A DNA stretch of 21,434 nt from Halieaceae bacterium (lineage in GTDB: Bacteria; Pseudomonadota; Gammaproteobacteria; Pseudomonadales; Halieaceae): assembly GCA_003331685.1 (NCBI GenBank), contig QOPK01000017.1, positions 1 to 21,434 of the forward strand, read 5' to 3'. Positions within the stretch are counted from its first letter, which is position 1, and each line of letters starts with the position of its first letter. Below are positions 7,341-16,016 of the stretch, one piece after another. A model generated the notes under the pieces. That model did not search any database. It was not told the DNA's origin and worked only from the letters and a program-made list of their open reading frames with translations. The position numbers were made by a program, and so were the translations under genes.

Positions 7341-7354
7341 GAATTTTTTGTCAT
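7337..7354 (-). other. Five-codon leader ORF overlapping the 54-residue gene
   Basis: The sequence ATG ACA AAA AAT TCA TGA has its TGA overlapping the ATG of the 54-codon gene (ATGA). A GAGAGG lies 11 bases upstream at 7366-7371. If translated, it would supply ribosomes to the downstream ATG by termination-reinitiation. This is suggestive only. Confidence 0.25.
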
Positions 7355-7522
7355 GCGTTCAAGTGCCTCTCAAATGAAATTCTCGTTCAGCGCAGTTCCT
7401 TGAGATCTGCGCATCACTTTGACATATCAGAGGGTGAAAATCTGACTCACGATGTTAGCGTGTTGGAGAAATAGTGAGGCACTGATCCTGCTATGGATTG
7501 GGTGATCTCAACCGGCACTTTG
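7341..7522. other. Intergenic region between rimK and the 54-residue gene
   Basis: These 182 bases contain no convincing gene. An imperfectly placed inverted repeat, GCGCAG (7390-7395) and CTGCGC (7407-7412) with an 11-nt loop, could form a hairpin on either strand, without an adjoining T tract. A TTGACA at about 7420 on + has no matching -10 box at normal spacing. Confidence 0.4.
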
Positions 7523-8428
7523 TTATCCCTTCACACGGCGCTGCGATTTGCCGGTGTGAACGTGAGACTCGATGAACTCAATTATTTTGCCGGCGACATT
7601 TACTCCAGTGGCTTCCTCAATGCCCCTTAAACCGGGTGAGGAATTGACCTCCATGACCAAAGGTCCCCGGTCGGAACGCAATAAATCAACACCCGCAACG
7701 CTCAGGCCCATAGTCTGCGCGGCTTTGATAGCGGTGCGTCTTTCCAATTTGGTGAGTTTGGTGAGTTTGGCGCTACCACCACGATGCAGGTTGGAGCGAA
7801 ACTCACCGGCTGCTGATGTGCGCTCCATCGCCGCCACCACCTTGGTGCCAATGACGAAACATCTCACGTCAGAGCCGCCTGCTTCCTTAATAAATTCCTG
7901 AACGAGGAAATCAGCGCTAAGCTCCTTAAAGGCGTCGATAACAGACTCAGCGGCCTTCGCGGTTTCTGCAAGCACCACGCCGCGTCCCTGAGTGCCCTCG
8001 AGCAGCTTTACTACCACTGGTGCGCCGCCCACTAATTGAATGAGCTGTCGCGTATTTGATATGTCGTGGGCGAATCCCGTCGCGGGCATCCCGAGCCCTT
8101 TTTTGGACAGCAGTTGCAGCGCCCTTAGCTTGGATCTGGAGCGGCCAAGCGGGATAGAGCCCACTAAGGAGTAGGTGTCCATCATTTCAAACTGTCGAAT
8201 CACTGCCGTACCGTAGTTAGTGATGGAGGCGCCGATGCGGGGGATGATAGCGTCCAGATGCTCTAATTCTATTCCGCGATACCACACAGAAGGTTTCGCG
8301 GAGCTTATGTCCATATAGCATTTCAGGGTATCGATTACTCTGCAGTCGTGACCGGCCGTGAGGGCCTCCTCCAATAATCTGGAGGTGCTGTAGAGCTTGG
8401 GGTTACGCGAGAGTATGCCTATTTTCAT
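7523..8428 (-). CDS. rimK: Ribosomal protein S6 glutamate ligase RimK
   Basis: 301 residues (E. coli RimK has 300). An ATP-grasp ligase that adds glutamates to the C-terminus of ribosomal protein S6. Visible conserved stretches are [52 protein letters not shown] (the ATP-binding lysine and glycine-rich loop), [11 protein letters not shown] and the metal-binding end [17 protein letters not shown]. The ATG overlaps the stop of the upstream rimB by four bases (8425-8428), so the two are translationally coupled and co-transcribed with ugd. It lacks an internal duplication despite a 9-base tandem repeat at 7751-7768. Confidence 0.96.
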   Translation of the reverse strand: MKIGILSRNPKLYSTSRLLEEALTAGHDCRVIDTLKCYMDISSAKPSVWYRGIELEHLDAIIPRIGASITNYGTAVIRQFEMMDTYSLVGSIPLGRSRSKLRALQLLSKKGLGMPATGFAHDISNTRQLIQLVGGAPVVVKLLEGTQGRGVVLAETAKAAESVIDAFKELSADFLVQEFIKEAGGSDVRCFVIGTKVVAAMERTSAAGEFRSNLHRGGSAKLTKLTKLERRTAIKAAQTMGLSVAGVDLLRSDRGPLVMEVNSSPGLRGIEEATGVNVAGKIIEFIESHVHTGKSQRRVKG

Positions 8429-8880
8429 CGGGTTTCCGGCGGAACGTGTCGGCTGCCACCGAGCAGAAATGAATGTCTCGGCAACACCATCGCATCCCTT
8501 GGCAGTGCAGTGCGGCCCAGAAGCATTGGGAATCGCATTGCACTGCGGTCTGTCAGCGTAATGTCGATAAGAAATTGGTGTTCGCCGATCACGGTTGTGC
8601 TGCGAATGACCGGCCTGCGTTCGGTGTTTCCGCCAGAATCGGTGACCTCGCGATACTCGATCACCATTGCTTCACAGCGGTCGCCGATTTCATCCGAGCC
8701 GGCAACACTCCGCAAGTAAAACCTCACCCACTCGGCGCCATCCTTTTCGAAATAATCGATATCGCCGGCATGAAGGGCACTCGTTCTGGCGCCTGTATCC
8801 ACCTTGACCTTAATCCAAGTCAGACCAAGATCTGGCAGGGCCGCCCACTCGCGCCAGCCGACTTGCAGCGTCGGGCTCAA
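8425..8880 (-). CDS. rimB: RimB-type retropepsin-like protease (annotated in many genomes as ATP-dependent zinc protease)
   Basis: 151 residues of the family often labelled ATP-dependent zinc protease or DUF785. The N-terminal [13 protein letters not shown] carries a D28-T29-G30 active-site triad like that of aspartic retropepsins, and [13 protein letters not shown] near the end is the family's second conserved motif. In Pseudomonas the homologue RimB is encoded with rimK and counteracts S6 glutamylation; a role on RimK-modified S6 is inferred here from the four-base overlaps with rimK downstream and ugd upstream. No signal peptide is seen, so it is likely cytoplasmic. No rimA-like gene is present. 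Confidence 0.8.
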   Translation of the reverse strand: MSPTLQVGWREWAALPDLGLTWIKVKVDTGARTSALHAGDIDYFEKDGAEWVRFYLRSVAGSDEIGDRCEAMVIEYREVTDSGGNTERRPVIRSTTVIGEHQFLIDITLTDRSAMRFPMLLGRTALPRDAMVLPRHSFLLGGSRHVPPETR

Positions 8881-10220
8881 GTTTGCGCTACCACCGAGCG
8901 GCCGCGTCCAATACCGAAGTACTCGATGTCGAGTGTTTCCATGTCCTCTGGGTTGTAAAGGTTGCGGCCATCGATGATCACCGGTGTGATGAGCCTCTTT
9001 TTGATGTCCTCAAAATCCGGCGCTCGGAATAGCTTCCACTCCGTGCAGATGACCAGACAGTCTGCATTGTCGAGTGCTTCTTCTTTGGTCGCGCAGTAGT
9101 GCATGTCATCCCGCGGCCCGTAGATGGCTTCGCAGGCTTCCATGGCCTGTGGATCAAATGCTTTGACCTTGCCGCCCGCTCTCCAGACAGCCTCAATCAG
9201 GACGCGGCTGGGTGCCTCTCGCATGTCGTCAGTGTTCGGCTTGAAAGACAGTCCCCACACCGCGACGATGCGGTTCGTCAGGTCTGCTCCAAATCGCGCT
9301 ATGACCTGCTCGGCCAACTTCTGTTTCTGCCGCTCGTTGGTGTTGTGTACTGCAGGCAAGATTTGAGCACGGGTGCCGCTCTGCTTGGCGAGGTAATCGA
9401 GCGCTTGGACATCCTTGGGAAAGCAAGAGCCGCCATAACCCGCGCCCGGGTAGATAAATTGATAGCCAATTCGGGGGTCAGAGCCGATGCCTTGGCGCAC
9501 CAGCTCGACGTCAGCGCCCACCGCCTCTGCGATATTGGCGATTTCATTAATGAAACTGATTTTCGTGGCCAGCATGGCGTTCGCAGCGTACTTGGTGAGT
9601 TCGGCACTGCGCGGATCCATGAACATCATTTTGTCGTGGTTGCGGTTGAACGACTCGTACATGCGACGGAACTCGGCCACAGTGGCTTCTGAGCGGGCCC
9701 CGATAATGATTCGGTCGGGTTTTAGCGCATCGGCGACCGCAGAGCCCTCTTTAAGAAACTCTGGGTTGGAACACACCTCAAAAGGTATATCTGCCCCGCG
9801 GGCCGCTAATCCTGACGCAATATAGCCGGCCACCTTGTCTGCCGTGCCTACGGGCACAGTGGATTTGTTTACCACGACTTTGCGGGTGCTCATGTGCGCT
9901 GAGATGCCCTCTGCAACCGACATTACATACTGTAAATCCGCGCTGCCGTCGGCTGCTGAGGGCGTGCCAACGCAAATAAACAGATAATCACTGGCCTCAA
10001 CGGCTTCTGCAGTGTCATCGGTAAAACGAAGTGTGTTTTGCGCGATGCCTGCTTGGACGAGGTCGTTCAGGCCGGGTTCGTAAAAGGGTAGGTCACCGTC
10101 TTGGATGCGCGCGATGCGAGTGGGGTCAATATCCATGCAGGTGACCTGGTGCCCGACCTCGGAGAACACTGCCGCCTGCACCAGTCCCACGTAGCCGCTG
10201 CCGAAGATACTGATTCGCAT
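8877..10220 (-). CDS. ugd: UDP-glucose 6-dehydrogenase
   Basis: 447 residues. It oxidises UDP-glucose to UDP-glucuronate with two NAD+, supplying precursors for exopolysaccharide or modified LPS. The N-terminal Rossmann motif is GSGYVG (7-12), followed by ICVGTP (82-87), STVPVGT (120-126), NPEFLKEG (152-159) and the catalytic cysteine C266 in GYGGSCFPKD. The C-terminal NAD-domain half contains VWGLSFKPNTDDMREAPS. A GDP-mannose dehydrogenase is less likely from the overall motif set, but substrate cannot be proven. A strong AAGGAG precedes the ATG. It is first in an operon with rimB and rimK and divergent from glyA. Confidence 0.92.
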   Translation of the reverse strand: MRISIFGSGYVGLVQAAVFSEVGHQVTCMDIDPTRIARIQDGDLPFYEPGLNDLVQAGIAQNTLRFTDDTAEAVEASDYLFICVGTPSAADGSADLQYVMSVAEGISAHMSTRKVVVNKSTVPVGTADKVAGYIASGLAARGADIPFEVCSNPEFLKEGSAVADALKPDRIIIGARSEATVAEFRRMYESFNRNHDKMMFMDPRSAELTKYAANAMLATKISFINEIANIAEAVGADVELVRQGIGSDPRIGYQFIYPGAGYGGSCFPKDVQALDYLAKQSGTRAQILPAVHNTNERQKQKLAEQVIARFGADLTNRIVAVWGLSFKPNTDDMREAPSRVLIEAVWRAGGKVKAFDPQAMEACEAIYGPRDDMHYCATKEEALDNADCLVICTEWKLFRAPDFEDIKKRLITPVIIDGRNLYNPEDMETLDIEYFGIGRGRSVVAQT

Positions 10221-10227
10221 AGTTTTT

Positions 10228-10233
10228 CTCCTT
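10228..10233 (-). promoter_or_regulatory. Strong ribosome binding site of ugd
   Basis: A perfect AAGGAG on the minus strand, 7 bases before the ATG at 10220. It is the strongest Shine-Dalgarno seen in the window. Confidence 0.8.
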
Positions 10234-10383
10234 AATCCGGTCTGAACATCGTAAACGTAAACTCATGTCACTTTGTAGTGTCTGAATGATAAAACCCTGA
10301 CGCCGCGGCCGGGTTCCGCTACCATTCGCCCTTCATTGAAAGCCACGGGGCGGTTGTCCCGTTCCAAGCCGCAGGAAGCCCTT

Positions 10384-11682
10384 ATGAATCAAGCTGCCAC
10401 CCATTTGTCGCAGTACCTCGACCGCGATACCCAGACCATCGAAGCCTTTGATGCCGAGCTGTGGTCAGCCATGAGCGCTGAAACCGTTCGCCAGGAGGAG
10501 CACATTGAACTCATTGCCTCGGAGAACTACTGCAGTCCCAGGGTGCTGGAGGCTCAGGGCTCGGTGCTGACAAACAAATACGCCGAGGGTTACCCCGGGA
10601 AGCGCTATTACGGCGGCTGTGAATTCGTTGATCGGGCGGAAACCCTGGCGATTGAGCGTGCCAAGGCTTTGTTTGGTGCCGACTTTGCTAACGTGCAGCC
10701 GCATTCTGGCTCAAGTGCGAACATTGCTGTCTTTCAGGCGCTCCTCAAGCCCGGCGACACCGTGCTGGGGATGAGCCTCGCCGATGGGGGGCATCTGACC
10801 CACGGTGCATCGGTCAATTTTTCGGGCAAGATTTATCAGGCGGTGCAGTACGGGATTGATCATGACACCGGTTTGATCGACTACGAAGCGGTGCGCGAGC
10901 TGGCTATCGTGCACAAACCCAAGCTGATCATTGGTGGTTTTTCGGCCTACAGCCGGATTCTCGACTGGTCCAAATTCCGCGAGATTGCCGACGAGGTTGG
11001 TGCCTTTTTGCTGGTTGATATGGCCCACGTGGCGGGCTTGGTGGCGGCGGGCGTGTATCCCAACCCGATTGCCCACGCCGATGTGGTGACGACGACGACC
11101 CACAAAACACTTAGGGGTCCAAGATCAGGGCTCATCCTCGCCCGGGCCAACGAGGCGCTTGAGAAGCAATTTAACTCGGCGATTTTCCCCGGCGCTCAAG
11201 GCGGGCCACTCATGCATGTGATTGCTGCCAAGGCGGTCGCCTTCAAAGAGGCAATGTCACCAGATTTTGTCAACTATCAGAAGCAGGTGATCCGCAACGC
11301 GCAGGCCATGGCCGCGACCTTTGTCGCGCGGGGGCACAAGATTGTATCGGGCGGTACTGATAACCACCTGATGCTGTTGGACTTGATTGGCAAGGAGTAC
11401 ACCGGAAAGGACGCGGATGCGGCACTGGGTAAAGCGTATATCACGGTGAATAAAAATGCCGTGCCGAATGACCCGCGTTCGCCGTTCGTCACTTCTGGTC
11501 TGAGATTGGGCACGCCCGCTATCACGACCCGCGGGTTTGGCGTGGAAGAAACTGAACTATTGACTGGTTGGATCTGCGACGTATTGGCCTCCTTGGAAGC
11601 GGGGACCTCAGACCAAGTGATACCTGCAGTGCGCGAGCAGGTGAAGGCGCTGTGCGCCAAGATGCCGGTTTACGCGCACTGA
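10384..11682 (+). CDS. glyA: Serine hydroxymethyltransferase
   Basis: 432 residues from the ATG at 10384, where AGGA lies about 8 bases upstream; an in-frame start at 10336 would add 16 unconserved residues. It interconverts serine and glycine, loading tetrahydrofolate with a one-carbon unit. Seen: [12 protein letters not shown] (38-49), [15 protein letters not shown] (64-78), the PLP-binding [16 protein letters not shown] with Schiff-base Lys241, and a [14 protein letters not shown] segment. It is about 15 residues longer than E. coli GlyA, with most of the extra length at the N-terminus. It heads the long + strand cluster. In the 163 bases between it and ugd I see a short CACT-N4-AGTG inverted repeat but no recognised riboswitch or operator. 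Confidence 0.97.
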   Translation: MNQAATHLSQYLDRDTQTIEAFDAELWSAMSAETVRQEEHIELIASENYCSPRVLEAQGSVLTNKYAEGYPGKRYYGGCEFVDRAETLAIERAKALFGADFANVQPHSGSSANIAVFQALLKPGDTVLGMSLADGGHLTHGASVNFSGKIYQAVQYGIDHDTGLIDYEAVRELAIVHKPKLIIGGFSAYSRILDWSKFREIADEVGAFLLVDMAHVAGLVAAGVYPNPIAHADVVTTTTHKTLRGPRSGLILARANEALEKQFNSAIFPGAQGGPLMHVIAAKAVAFKEAMSPDFVNYQKQVIRNAQAMAATFVARGHKIVSGGTDNHLMLLDLIGKEYTGKDADAALGKAYITVNKNAVPNDPRSPFVTSGLRLGTPAITTRGFGVEETELLTGWICDVLASLEAGTSDQVIPAVREQVKALCAKMPVYAH

Positions 11683-11688
11683 GAGGGT

Positions 11689-11707
11689 GGGCGTCTTTGT
11701 GACGCCC
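11689..11707 (+). promoter_or_regulatory. Perfect stem-loop between glyA and nrdR
   Basis: GGGCGTC (11689-11695) pairs perfectly with GACGCCC (11701-11707) around a 5-nt loop. It starts 7 bases after the glyA stop and ends 8 bases before the nrdR ATG. There is no T tract, so it is not a standard terminator. It occupies the position where the nrdR Shine-Dalgarno should be. Confidence 0.5.
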
Positions 11708-11715
11708 CTGATGCC

Positions 11716-12189
11716 ATGCACTGCCCTTTCTGCAGCACCGACGAAACCAAGGTCATTGACTCACGTCTAGTTGCCGACGGCGCTCAGGTGCGCAGACGGC
11801 GGGAATGCCTGAGTTGCACCGAGCGTTTCACGACCTACGAAGCGGCGGAATTGGTACTGCCGCGAATCATCAAGCAGGACGGTAGCCGCGAGCCCTTTGA
11901 TGAGGAGAAGTTGCGGTCAGGCTTGCTGCGTGCGCTGGAAAAACGCCCCGTTTCAGTCGAGAGCATTGAAGCCGAGCTCCAACAGATCAAGCATCGCCTG
12001 CGTGCCACCGGGGAGCGGGAGATCAAGTCGCTGCAAGTGGGCGAGCGTGTGATGGACTCGCTGAAGGCACTGGATCATGTTGCCTACGTGCGCTTCGCGT
12101 CAGTTTATCGGAGCTTTCAGGATCTCGCTGAATTCAGAGATGCGATTGAATCTCTGGAGGCCGAGCCGACCGAAGGCGATTCACCGTGA
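11716..12189 (+). CDS. nrdR: Transcriptional repressor NrdR
   Basis: 157 residues, standard for NrdR. The N-terminal zinc ribbon is C3-x2-C6...C31-x2-C34, with DSR and RRRREC between, followed by an ATP-cone ([31 protein letters not shown]). It represses ribonucleotide reductase operons when dATP is bound. No Shine-Dalgarno is visible before the ATG; a perfect hairpin takes that position, so translation may depend on coupling from glyA. Its stop overlaps the GTG of ribD (GTGA), giving a coupled pair, as in many gammaproteobacteria. Confidence 0.97.
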   Translation: MHCPFCSTDETKVIDSRLVADGAQVRRRRECLSCTERFTTYEAAELVLPRIIKQDGSREPFDEEKLRSGLLRALEKRPVSVESIEAELQQIKHRLRATGEREIKSLQVGERVMDSLKALDHVAYVRFASVYRSFQDLAEFRDAIESLEAEPTEGDSP

Positions 12190-13286
12190 GCGACGCTCGG
12201 GATCGCCGCTGGATGCAGCGCGCGATCGAACTGGGCCGTCGCGCACGTTACTGGTCAGCACCCAACCCCCCTGTCGGCTGCGTCTTGGTGCGTGATGATC
12301 AGGAGGTCGGCGCCGGTTTTACGCAACCCGCTGGGCAAGCGCATGCCGAAGTCATGGCACTCAGCGACGCCGGTGACGCAAACGGTGTGACCGCTTACGT
12401 TACTTTAGAACCCTGCAGTCATCATGGTCAGACAGGCCCCTGCGCCAGTGCATTGATCGATGCCGGTGTCAGTCGGGTGGTGGTGGCGTTGGAGGATCCG
12501 AACCCTGAGGTTGCTGGCCGTGGGATCGCTGCGCTGCGCTGCGCAGGTATCGAGGTCGATCTTGGAGAGGGCGCAGATCAGGTCGAGGCAGATCTTGCCG
12601 GCTTTCTTCTGCGCATGCGTCGTGGGTATGGGCGCATCACGTTGAAGATCGCAGCATCGTTAGATGGGCGGACCGCAATGTCTTCGGGGGAAAGCCAGTG
12701 GATTACAGGTGAGGAAGCGCGAGCGGATGTGCAGCGGCTTCGCGCAGAAGCTGACCTGATGGTGACCGGTGTGGGTACCGTGCTGGAGGATGATTGCCGA
12801 CTGACCTTGCGAGCAGATGAGTTGCCACTCGATGGCGAGGATAAAGAGCGAGCCTTGGCGCACCCCCCGTCTCGTATGGTGCTCGACTCGAAAGGCCGGA
12901 CGCCGGCCGGCGCGCGGATTTTGGCAGGCGGCGAAACTACCGTGATTACCACTGAGAACATTACGCTCGGTGAGCCAAGTCAGGTCGTCGTGCTTGCTAT
13001 GGATGCCGAGGGCCGCGTCGATATCGGTGCCTGGGTGCAGCACCTCGAAAAGCATGCCTTCAATGAGATCATGGTTGAGGCAGGTCCCACGCTATCGGGT
13101 GCGCTGCTGAGAGGCGGTTGGGTGGACCGACTCATTATCTACCAGGCCCCCAAGTTGCTAGGTGATGACGCTCGCGCCATGGCGGCGATGAACTTTTCAG
13201 CGCTGATTGAGGCGCCGGAATTTGAGATCAACGAGGTGACCCGCATCGGCGCAGATCTGCGTATCATGGCCGCCCCGAAAGGGTAG
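12186..13286 (+). CDS. ribD: Bifunctional pyrimidine deaminase/reductase RibD
   Basis: 366 residues. It performs deamination and side-chain reduction of the GTP cyclohydrolase II product in riboflavin synthesis. The N-terminal cytidine-deaminase-like domain has the zinc site HAE (H53, E55) and [11 protein letters not shown] (C77, C86). The C-terminal NADPH reductase domain begins at about [14 protein letters not shown] and includes [11 protein letters not shown], a GVGTVLEDD segment and the C-terminal [12 protein letters not shown]. The start is GTG at 12186, overlapping nrdR by four bases. All motifs look intact. A 47-base gap with an AGGAG precedes ribE; I see no FMN riboswitch. Confidence 0.97.
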   Translation: MSDARDRRWMQRAIELGRRARYWSAPNPPVGCVLVRDDQEVGAGFTQPAGQAHAEVMALSDAGDANGVTAYVTLEPCSHHGQTGPCASALIDAGVSRVVVALEDPNPEVAGRGIAALRCAGIEVDLGEGADQVEADLAGFLLRMRRGYGRITLKIAASLDGRTAMSSGESQWITGEEARADVQRLRAEADLMVTGVGTVLEDDCRLTLRADELPLDGEDKERALAHPPSRMVLDSKGRTPAGARILAGGETTVITTENITLGEPSQVVVLAMDAEGRVDIGAWVQHLEKHAFNEIMVEAGPTLSGALLRGGWVDRLIIYQAPKLLGDDARAMAAMNFSALIEAPEFEINEVTRIGADLRIMAAPKG

Positions 13287-13333
13287 CTCAGCGCGCAAGA
13301 GCTTCTCGCTAAACAACTGATTCAGGAGCCACT

Positions 13334-13945
13334 GTGTTTACAGGGATTATTCAAGCTATCGGGTGTATCGCCGCGATTGAACCCGGCGAGAAAGACATCC
13401 GGCTGCGTATCGAGACGGGCAAGTTGCCGCTGACGGGCGTATCGCTGGGGGACAGCATTGCCACCAGCGGTGTTTGCCTCACCGTCACAGAGCTGCCGGG
13501 TGATGGCTTTTGGGCTGATGTGTCGCCCGAGACTCTCTCGCTGACGACACTAGGAGGCAAAGGCATTGGCGACGCGGTCAATCTGGAAACGTCGCTAACG
13601 CTCCAAACGGCACTCGGTGGACATCTGGTCAGCGGGCACGTCGATGGGGTGGGGCGTGTTGAGCGCGTTGTCGAGGATGCGCGTTTTTGGCGGGTGACGA
13701 TCGCGGCGCCAGAAAATCTGGCTCGCTATATCGCCATGAAGGGCAGCATTTGCGTCGATGGCACGAGCCTTACGGTGAATCAGGTCGACGGCGCCAGCTT
13801 CGAACTCACGATCATTCCCCAAACCTGGGAGGAGACGGTGTTCAGTAAATATCAAGCGGGTAGTCCCGTTAACCTAGAGGTTGATGTTATTGCACGCTAT
13901 CTCGAGAGATTGATGCAATACGATCAGTCTCCGTCGGAGTCATAA
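13334..13945 (+). CDS. ribE: Riboflavin synthase alpha subunit
   Basis: 203 residues with two lumazine-binding domain repeats. The first starts MFTGIIQAIG with SLGDSIATSGVCLTV; the second has GHLVSGHVDGVGRV followed by KGSICVDGTSLTVN. It dismutates two 6,7-dimethyl-8-ribityllumazine molecules to riboflavin, last in the pathway and usually associated with RibH. The start is GTG at 13334, with AGGAG 6 bases upstream. It is called ribE in this naming, ribC in E. coli. The next gene begins 4 bases after its stop. Confidence 0.96.
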   Translation: MFTGIIQAIGCIAAIEPGEKDIRLRIETGKLPLTGVSLGDSIATSGVCLTVTELPGDGFWADVSPETLSLTTLGGKGIGDAVNLETSLTLQTALGGHLVSGHVDGVGRVERVVEDARFWRVTIAAPENLARYIAMKGSICVDGTSLTVNQVDGASFELTIIPQTWEETVFSKYQAGSPVNLEVDVIARYLERLMQYDQSPSES

Positions 13946-13949
13946 CGCT

Positions 13950-15074
13950 GTGACCGAGTATGCCGACATCGATAAGTTGCTCAGTGCGCTGCGACATGGC
14001 CACAGCTGTCTGCTGCTGAATGAGAACAGTGCGGGAGGTATGACGGGCTTTGTCGTGGTGGCTGCAGAGCACTGCGAGGCTCAGCACATTGCCTTCATGG
14101 CGCGCCAGGCGCGCGGGTTGGTCTGTCTAGCGATGACCCCTCAGCGATGCGAGGAGCTACAGCTCCCGCTGATGGTAGAAGGAGACGATTCGCTCTCGCC
14201 TTTCACGTTGTCGATTGAAGCTGCCACCGGTATCGACACGGGCATCTCGGCAGCGGATCGAGCGCACACTGTTCGGGTGGCTGTCGATACGGCGAGCCAA
14301 GCCTCTGATCTGGTGCAACCAGGTCATATTTTCCCTATCGCTGCGGCCGCGGGGGGCGTCCTCACTCGCACCGCACCAGCCGAGGCGGCGATGGATCTGG
14401 CGACCCTTGCCGGGCTTCTACCATCGGCAGTGTTCACAGAAGTATTGGATAACGATGGTGCTGTGGCGGATGCCGACTATTTGCTGGGCTTTGCTGATCA
14501 GCATCAGCTGGTAATGGGGCTGGTATCTGATCTGGTGACTTATAGACTCGCTAACCAGAAAACCATTCGCGCTGTGCGTGAGGGCACACTGCAAACACGG
14601 CATGGCGTTTTCAGCGCTACCGCTTATCAGGACACTACCCAGGGCCGACTGCATGTGGCGCTGACAAAGGGCGTGATCGATGCGGCCAAACCTACCCTTG
14701 TGAGGGTGCACGTCACGTCAATGTTCAGGGATCTGGTGGGCACGACTCTCGATGGCCATGCTTCTTGGTCCTTCGATGCTAGCCTTAAAGCGATTGGAGA
14801 ATCAGAGGGCGGCGTATTGGTATTGCTCAGCAAGCCCGAGGCCACTGATGATCTGCTTCATGACATTGATCGTCTGCTCGGTGAGCCCGAAAGTGACAAA
14901 GCCGGCAGTCCGGATGCCTACAATCAGATAGGGATGGGGGCACAAATTCTGCGTGACTTAGGTGTAGGGCAGATTCGCTTATTGGGAGCGCCACTCAAGT
15001 ACAATGCGTTGGCGGGTTTCGGTCTTGAAGTCGTCGATTTTGTGGCGCCGCCAGAAGCCGCTGATTCGCACTGA
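13950..15074 (+). CDS. RibBX-like fusion: DHBP synthase-like domain plus GTP cyclohydrolase II-like domain, both with lost active-site residues
   Basis: 374 residues from a GTG with GGAG 10 bases upstream. Residues 1-200 align along their length with RibB ([36 protein letters not shown]), and 205-366 with the GTP cyclohydrolase II fold. RibBX proteins are a known proteobacterial variant in which the C-terminal half lacks cyclohydrolase activity; accordingly the zinc cysteines are gone (SECLTGD replaced by TSMFRDL at 256-262, RCDCG by HASWS at 270-274). Unusually, the RibB metal and substrate loop DDEDRENEGD is replaced by [10 protein letters not shown] (24-33) without a gap, RHGSG becomes RQARG, and GHTEA becomes APAEA; H126 and E164 remain. 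Riboflavin synthesis would then need separate ribB and ribA genes elsewhere. It is kept intact between ribE and ribH, arguing for a selected, perhaps structural or regulatory, role. Confidence 0.85.
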   Translation: MTEYADIDKLLSALRHGHSCLLLNENSAGGMTGFVVVAAEHCEAQHIAFMARQARGLVCLAMTPQRCEELQLPLMVEGDDSLSPFTLSIEAATGIDTGISAADRAHTVRVAVDTASQASDLVQPGHIFPIAAAAGGVLTRTAPAEAAMDLATLAGLLPSAVFTEVLDNDGAVADADYLLGFADQHQLVMGLVSDLVTYRLANQKTIRAVREGTLQTRHGVFSATAYQDTTQGRLHVALTKGVIDAAKPTLVRVHVTSMFRDLVGTTLDGHASWSFDASLKAIGESEGGVLVLLSKPEATDDLLHDIDRLLGEPESDKAGSPDAYNQIGMGAQILRDLGVGQIRLLGAPLKYNALAGFGLEVVDFVAPPEAADSH

Positions 15075-15087
15075 GGAACTCGGACCG

Positions 15088-15570
15088 ATGTCGGGCAAAG
15101 GTATTGATAATTCAGCGTCGCAGGTACCGGGCAACGATGGCCGGTACGTCATTGTGATCACGCGCTGGAATGAGGAGATCGTGACCGGGCTGCTCAAGGG
15201 CGCCACGCAGGCACTCGCTGAGGTGGGTATTGAAGGTGAGCAGGTCGAGGTGGTGGGTGTGCCGGGCGCCTTCGAGATCCCTCTGGCCTGTCAGGCCGCC
15301 GCCCAAAGATCCGATTGCGACGCCGTGGTGGCGCTGGGAGCTGTTATACGTGGTGGCACACCTCACTTTGAATATGTTGCTGGCGAATGCACCCGGGGCA
15401 TCGGTGAGGTAGCGCTGCGCACCGGCAAGCCGGTGGCCTTTGGCGTACTGACGGTCGATACGCTGGAGCAGGCGCTCGAGCGCTCTGGAGACGACGAAGA
15501 AAATAAAGGCGCCGAAGCAGCCATGAGCGCAGTCGAGATGGTGAATCTCCTGCGAACGTTGCGCGACTGA
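15088..15570 (+). CDS. ribH: 6,7-dimethyl-8-ribityllumazine synthase
   Basis: 160 residues (E. coli RibH has 156). It condenses DHBP with the RibD-derived pyrimidine to lumazine, as a pentamer or icosahedral shell. Seen: [39 protein letters not shown] (with the catalytic histidine of the HFEYVA motif), PVAFGVLT and [13 protein letters not shown]. The ATG at 15088 has GAGGAA about 9 bases upstream. In-frame starts back to 15004 would overlap ribBX and add unconserved residues. The stop overlaps the nusB ATG by one base (TGATG). Confidence 0.97.
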   Translation: MSGKGIDNSASQVPGNDGRYVIVITRWNEEIVTGLLKGATQALAEVGIEGEQVEVVGVPGAFEIPLACQAAAQRSDCDAVVALGAVIRGGTPHFEYVAGECTRGIGEVALRTGKPVAFGVLTVDTLEQALERSGDDEENKGAEAAMSAVEMVNLLRTLRD

Positions 15571-16016
15571 TGGGCCAGCCAAATGCTCTGGCTGCGCAGC
15601 GTCGCAAAGCGCGCCACTTTGGCCTTCAGGCTCTGTACCAGTGGACCTTATCGGGAGCCAGTGCGACAGATATCGAAGCTGAGTTCCGGGTCGATAACGA
15701 CTTTCAGCACACCGATGGCGACTACTTCAGCGCCGTGTTGAAAGGTGTTGTCGGGGATGTCGAAGCTCTTGAGGCGCTATTTACGCCTGCCCTCGATCGC
15801 AAGCTCGACGAGCTCGATCCGATCGAGAGAAATCTATTGCGCCTGGGCACCTTTGAACTGAGAGACCGCATCGATGTGCCATACAAAGTTGTCATCAATG
15901 AAGCGGTCGCCCTGGCAAAAAAGTTTGGCGCCACAGATTCCCACCGATACATCAATGGCGTGCTAGACAAGATTGCCAGAGATCTGCGAGCCGTGGAGCA
16001 CGCGCAAAACAGCTGA
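15570..16016 (+). CDS. nusB: Transcription antitermination protein NusB
   Basis: 148 residues, all-helical. NusB with NusE (S10) binds boxA RNA for rRNA antitermination. Seen: RRKARHFGLQALYQWTLSG at the N-terminus, ELDPIERNLLRLGTFEL, and VPYKVVINEAVALAKKFGATDSHRYINGVLDKIA, all typical. It overlaps ribH and thiL by one base at each end, so translation is coupled across all three. Confidence 0.97.
   Translation: MGQPNALAAQRRKARHFGLQALYQWTLSGASATDIEAEFRVDNDFQHTDGDYFSAVLKGVVGDVEALEALFTPALDRKLDELDPIERNLLRLGTFELRDRIDVPYKVVINEAVALAKKFGATDSHRYINGVLDKIARDLRAVEHAQNS

Noticed and set aside
7751..7768. Two tandem copies of a 9-base unit within rimK
   Set aside because: They encode TKLTKL, but the protein keeps the same length as E. 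coli RimK here, so this is not a recent insertion or slippage hotspot of note.
13287..13333. Search for an FMN riboswitch in the riboflavin cluster
   Set aside because: The gaps before ribD, ribE, ribBX and ribH are too short (overlap to 47 bases) to hold one, and no conserved RFN elements are seen.
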